Origin: a virus
Length of the DNA: 24,770 bases
Direction: 5' to 3' (one strand)
Virus record (IMG/VR): IMGVR_UViG_3300046002_001758
Location: 1-24,770 of that record
This document shows, piece after piece, positions 22,801-24,770 of the stretch. Under the pieces are notes generated by a model, which was not told where the DNA came from, searched no databases, and was given only the letters and a program-made list of their open reading frames with translations. Made by a program: the position numbers and the translations under genes. The number at the start of each line of letters is the position of its first letter. The stretch's first letter is position 1.

Positions 22801-22905
22801 ACCGATTACCCCGGCGTGACCCCAGTTACCAGACGATGCAGTTCCATATTTCTGCACAATCAGGTCTATATCGGCAATCAGTTCGTACGCTTCGTCTGCA
22901 TTCAT
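19885..22905 (-). CDS. MuF head-morphogenesis polyprotein with peptidase and two ART-like domains, 1006 aa
   Basis: Domain order: leader (1-18); linker 1 (19-42); HExxH peptidase-like domain (43-192, IHEFGHSVVGTDEERAEEF, His150, Glu151, His154); linker 2 (194-216); ART-like domain (about 217-400, YYRGGG Arg326, FMSFSSSDRVA, GGGEVYV Glu373); a basic helical region (about 410-600); the MuF domain (about 590-697: ARTEINGAQNQGAF, WWTAEDERVRDG, HVAMHGQIVAVGDTF, WINCRC); linker 3 (726-749); and a second ART-like domain (about 755-993, RLYRG Arg844, GDGTYFAA, VLKPDAKVV, YDAIYI, VVLLNRGAICI). MuF proteins sit at the portal and are needed for head assembly, so this protein could tether effectors to the head. 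The MuF core is normally near the N-terminus or alone; here modules are attached at both ends. The start has ATGA overlap with the 215-residue gene. Confidence 0.88.
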   Translation of the reverse strand: MNADEAYELIADIDLIVQKYGTASSGNWGHAGVIGQLGGSAPSGGPFNQTDIKVGGRTFAIYRNTETTITTSSDIIAHTLQTIPKREIEASACERIEVYDNPEDVVSRLNDLGFDDTDYAMGAYVPETRTIYTSIYNPDLEENTNRNFIHEFGHSVVGTDEERAEEFVKSYSGLVKTYDWNADPASQGIERATKGGAGSGNFNHESVPGHRGGSAPATTATVSDYYEPPTSNRGFVDDLDADGAGDATEQAKVYGIEGEWRVFNSANQDWTRGAKQDAKQEIYDRLTKSDGVREMTLYETYSSDVQAGRTDGTFKDWLDTPQTYYRGGGMSYPFMSFSSSDRVAADASKTDMLHSVRMAPSQLLGSAMTGGGEVYVDSEAIETLGPSYQYKGSSDDGNEIVSPLTNDEIDAAYRAEVAERDTARAKSNARVQARLDGATKESNALDLAYDIELILAASKAAVPELKIVRNLSAQLRKLFKSIEKETRSKVQSTNTPEEIAPILKKILEKNRPAFVRIIQNKRKTAFYAGIKHSKRIAAKKALLKNPIAEILIRMLAKSFIASNDTMDRITGDVMSTLAKGFVEEKGTYDVARMLEKVFEGISPERADLIARTEINGAQNQGAFEQFKEMEVEYQQWWTAEDERVRDGTNGSADHVAMHGQIVAVGDTFNNGLLYPGDTDGDIGEWINCRCTTVPYLMPWGFKAPDDMQQFYEGDIVQVDSEKSAQKYGTAESGNHGHAGRIGIRGGSAPGDGGRSSLKIPGNHSKMDYKTSPIFQRFLQPNCNRVDERNLLIREQSRNMIDMQQGDPVLHAMQEEQGFAELPSRVSDEQFDQLVKDSPYGRLYRGEKDPEYVDEFKNGKLHTGIGVSGDGTYFAAATDESNNQLPGSEGWTPEIAYEVARAFSGLDPDKDRIMETVLKPDAKVVNFKTLTVEHRELEGKLLDKMDNPEYYEQAHMMEYIMTDPGRYATYMGYDAIYIEDESFVVLLNRGAICIPERKFPVPVKGST
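20659..20730 (-). repeat. Inter-domain linker, MuF protein copy 3
   Basis: It encodes KYGTAESGNHGHAGRIGIRG followed by GSAP, between MuF core and C-terminal ART-like domain. DNA 20678-20738 is identical to 19662-19722. Confidence 0.85.
22258..22326 (-). repeat. Inter-domain linker, MuF protein copy 2
   Basis: It encodes KGGAGSGNFNHESVPGHRGG followed by SAP, between the peptidase-like and first ART-like domain. The same residue sequence occurs at 18917-18985. Confidence 0.82.
22780..22851 (-). repeat. Inter-domain linker, MuF protein copy 1
   Basis: It encodes KYGTASSGNWGHAGVIGQLG followed by GSAP, between the 18-residue leader and the peptidase-like domain. It is the most divergent of the nine copies in the effector operon. 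Confidence 0.75.
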
Positions 22906-23549
22906 ACCGAGTCACCGAACAGCATGTTCGCCGACGCCACCTTCTCATCGCCGTAGTCAATCAGGAGCGGGTAGACCCATCCACCCATGCTTGGGATAAC
23001 CCTGTTGCTGTCAATCGCAAAGAAACGGTTACTGCCCTTTATGCTTATCCAATACGTGCGTGGTTGGATTGGCGTTCTGACGATTATTGCTCCTTCGTGG
23101 AAGTTGATAACTTCTTCAGCGGGCATGAAGATTCCCCTCACATCGCGGGTCTTTCTGGAATCCCTGAACCAGCAGTCGGGGTCGAGGTGATGCGGAGGGA
23201 ATACGAAATCCCGCTGTCGCTGGAACATCTTGTAGATGATATAGTTCATCGGCTCCCGGTAGTGGCTATCGTAGAAATACGTGAACAGGGCAATCATCAT
23301 CGGTTTCCAGATCATCCCGAAGCAGCGTTTTGAATCCTGCACTTTACGGTAGTCACAGAGGATCTCATACATGACTTTTCCGTTTCCCGATAGCCCGTGA
23401 GCGTATTTCTTCTCGTCTACCTTTACCAGAGGCAGGTAGCGGATTATCATGCGGGCGATTGCCTTGAAGGTTGAGTTGAACTTTACGGTTTCAACGGTGC
23501 AGGTTTGCAGTTCGTCGTAACCGTTGATTACTTCGATATCTCCCGGCAT
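22902..23549 (-). CDS. Unrecognised 215-aa protein upstream of MuF gene
   Basis: A 215-residue protein beginning MPGDIEVINGYDELQTCTVE. The middle is rich in aromatic residues (WKPMMIALFTYFYDSHYREP), followed by FPPHHLDPDCWFRDSR, a His/Asp/Cys cluster that could bind metal, and a C-terminal beta region (AIIVRTPIQPRTYWISIKGS). There is no signal peptide and no convincing transmembrane helix. GGGGGAT precedes the ATG, and the stop overlaps the MuF start (ATGA), so it is co-translated with the head protein. It begins one base after the stop of the membrane miniprotein. The position suggests a head-assembly or packaging factor, but I recognise no family. Confidence 0.72.
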   Translation of the reverse strand: MPGDIEVINGYDELQTCTVETVKFNSTFKAIARMIIRYLPLVKVDEKKYAHGLSGNGKVMYEILCDYRKVQDSKRCFGMIWKPMMIALFTYFYDSHYREPMNYIIYKMFQRQRDFVFPPHHLDPDCWFRDSRKTRDVRGIFMPAEEVINFHEGAIIVRTPIQPRTYWISIKGSNRFFAIDSNRVIPSMGGWVYPLLIDYGDEKVASANMLFGDSV

Positions 23550-23550
23550 T

Positions 23551-23685
23551 TCAGTATCCCCCGTGGTCTTTGATGAATCCCATCAGGAGTTCTATAAAAA
23601 CATAGGCAAAGAGAATCCCAAGTCCGAATAGCATCATCACTTCGGGGATTCTTTCAGTTGGGGGTATCAGGTTGAAAAACGGCAT
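23551..23685 (-). CDS. Small membrane protein, 44 aa
   Basis: A short open frame fills the interval between the phosphoesterase and the 215-residue gene. It begins MPFFNLIPPTERIPEVMMLF and ends MGFIKDHGGY. A single hydrophobic helix of about 20 residues (MLFGLGILFAYVFIELLMGF, broken by one Glu) is flanked by a polar N-terminus and a basic-then-polar C-terminus, as in a one-pass membrane protein. Its start overlaps the phosphoesterase end by 32 bases and its stop lies one base before the next ATG, the tight packing of its neighbours. AAGGATG just before the start is a weak ribosome site. An internal ATG pair (23635 region) would give a 28-residue version. Holin-like or an inner-membrane factor are possible; the length is too short to decide. 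Confidence 0.55.
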   Translation of the reverse strand: MPFFNLIPPTERIPEVMMLFGLGILFAYVFIELLMGFIKDHGGY

Positions 23686-24739
23686 TGGCATCCTTGGTAT
23701 ACGGGGTTAGTTTGTTATGTTCGAGGACGAAGAACCCCGCATTCGTCATCGGGTGTCGCGTGGTATCTCGTAGATAATCCAAGGATTCCCGGTGATATAA
23801 ACCGCCTGTGTCTGCCACCGTAAACGTGCCTGACTTATCCCTGCCTTGCGCCATCACATGCGAATGCCCTGCGGCGATATTGCACTGGTGCTTAATTGCT
23901 AACTCCCTTGCTACCGACAGTGGAATCTGGGAGTAATTGCGGGGGTGACAGAGCCGCCACGCCTGCCCCTCCTGAAAGACATGCATGTGATCGTCCATCG
24001 TGACCTTATAGCCCGAATGGATGCGTGTAAGCCCGAACAGGTCTTCCATGCCCATCATGCCTTTGTTCAGGTTAATCCATCGCATTTCGTGGTTCCCCCG
24101 GCTGAAGAGAATCTTATCGAAGTGTTCTTTCAGTTCGAGGATAACCGCACGGACGTTATCTTTCTCCTGCGTGAAGGATTGCGTAACGGTGGTTCTCGTC
24201 CACATGCTGAAATTATCGCAGTCCCAGAAGTCGCCGGGAACGCAGAGGGTCTTAATACCCTGTTCGTCGGCTACCTGATACATCAGGTCTAACAGAGCGA
24301 TATCGTGGAACGGAACGTGGAAGTCAGAGGCAATAATGCAGCAGTCGCTGTCGATATCAATCGGTGTTCTCTGATGCGTGATGTCGGCGGCGTATTCTCC
24401 GTCAGCGGCTGACAAAGCCCTGTTACGCCTCATCCGTGCAGCGCATTCTTCGGGGTGATTCTTCTGCCAGAGATTCCCCTTTGCCGACTGCTGCTTCAGG
24501 CGTCCAGCATCGTAACCTTTCTGCCACGCTTTCCTCGCTTCAGGAGTTTGCTTCGTGGGCTTCACCAGTACCACCCCCGGTTCTTTGGCGGGTTTCTCAA
24601 CAGGACTTCCGAGTATTTCATGAAGTATTGCTTTACCTGCCTTCGGAATGACCGATTCAGATTGCGCCGGTACCAGACTGGGTCGTGCCTCATCCAGAAC
24701 CCTTCCCTTTTTACGGTTCGAGTCATTCTTCACCGACAT
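23654..24739 (-). CDS. Calcineurin-like metallophosphoesterase, 361 aa
   Basis: Start chosen at ATG 24739 (MSVKNDSNRKK), preceded by GAGGATGGGG; an open frame continues to 24769 but overlaps the upstream gene more. Residues 1-125 are a basic, low-complexity N-terminal region (GYDAGRLKQQSAKGN, ARMRRNRALS). From about 138 comes the two-metal phosphoesterase core: ASDFHVPFHD (Asp139, His141), VPGDFWDCDN (Asp170), SRGNHEMRW (Asn216, His217), CHPRNY (His265) and AGHSHVMAQG (His292, His294). All expected metal ligands are present, so it is probably active. Phage members of this family occur near packaging genes and may process nucleic acid ends or nucleotides; the substrate is unknown. The C-terminus overlaps the small membrane gene by 32 bases. 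Confidence 0.85.
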   Translation of the reverse strand: MSVKNDSNRKKGRVLDEARPSLVPAQSESVIPKAGKAILHEILGSPVEKPAKEPGVVLVKPTKQTPEARKAWQKGYDAGRLKQQSAKGNLWQKNHPEECAARMRRNRALSAADGEYAADITHQRTPIDIDSDCCIIASDFHVPFHDIALLDLMYQVADEQGIKTLCVPGDFWDCDNFSMWTRTTVTQSFTQEKDNVRAVILELKEHFDKILFSRGNHEMRWINLNKGMMGMEDLFGLTRIHSGYKVTMDDHMHVFQEGQAWRLCHPRNYSQIPLSVARELAIKHQCNIAAGHSHVMAQGRDKSGTFTVADTGGLYHRESLDYLRDTTRHPMTNAGFFVLEHNKLTPYTKDANAVFQPDTPN

Positions 24740-24770
24740 CAGCCCCATCCTCTGCAAACTCAACCGCATC
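24723..24770 (-). CDS. End of an upstream gene (partial)
   Basis: A frame open to the window edge ends DAVEFAEDGADVGEE before a TGA at 24725..24723. It overlaps the phosphoesterase start by 17 bases, in line with the packing of this operon. An acidic C-terminus and the location just upstream of MuF-related genes would fit a portal or terminase large subunit, but only 15 residues are visible, so the product cannot be named. Confidence 0.45.
   Translation of the reverse strand, partial: DAVEFAEDGADVGEE

Noticed and set aside
24420-24500. HNH nuclease-like motif in the phosphoesterase N-terminus (KNHPEECAARMRRN)
   Set aside because: A single His/Asn/Cys cluster without the paired Cys knuckles or second His; it reads as a basic low-complexity region.

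Overview
The window is part of the structural (head and tail) region of a tailed double-stranded DNA virus or provirus (Caudoviricetes, long-tailed type). Every gene I can support lies on the minus strand, so transcription runs from the high-numbered end to the low-numbered end. Genes are packed tightly, mostly with ATGA or similar stop/start overlaps and Shine-Dalgarno-like purine runs. Nothing fixes the host: the GGAGG/GGTGA-type ribosome sites and one TTTATATGG box fit either a bacterium or an archaeon. Terminase and portal are not seen and probably lie beyond position 24770. No lysis, integrase or replication genes are present.

Layout in transcription order. (1) 24770-22902: the last codons of an unidentified gene, a calcineurin-like phosphoesterase, a 44-residue membrane miniprotein and an unrecognised 215-residue protein. 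(2) 22905-13342: an effector region with four large polyproteins and a small last gene. The first polyprotein carries a MuF head-morphogenesis domain together with an HExxH peptidase and two ADP-ribosyltransferase (ART)-like domains. The next two carry two ART-like domains each. The fourth carries an HD phosphohydrolase domain, an unassigned domain, a coiled coil and an HExxH peptidase. (3) 13341-12465: an intergenic region of about 0.88 kb with a terminator, a possible promoter and a degenerate tandem array of about eight units with a period of about 81 bp. (4) 12464-8028: XkdF-type prohead protease fused to a scaffold-like C-terminus, major capsid protein, a small tail-rich protein and a head-tail connector. 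(5) 8027-1: HK97-gp10-like protein, tail terminator, major tail protein, tail assembly chaperone with a probable +1 frameshift product, tape measure protein, and small distal tail proteins.

The main point of interest is that a Gly-rich linker (core GSGNFNHESVPGHRGGSAP and variants) occurs nine times in the four effector polyproteins and twice in shortened form in the protease/scaffold gene. It separates non-homologous enzymatic domains like beads on a string. My inference is that this is a modular set of capsid-associated effectors, assembled through the MuF protein, perhaps matured by the XkdF-type protease and delivered with the genome, as T4 Alt is. Stretches of near-identical DNA at the linkers suggest that modules are swapped by homologous recombination there. 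The MuF association and the linker are known in phage heads. The density of ART-like domains (six), the module-swapping signature in the protease gene and the 81-bp array are the less expected parts.
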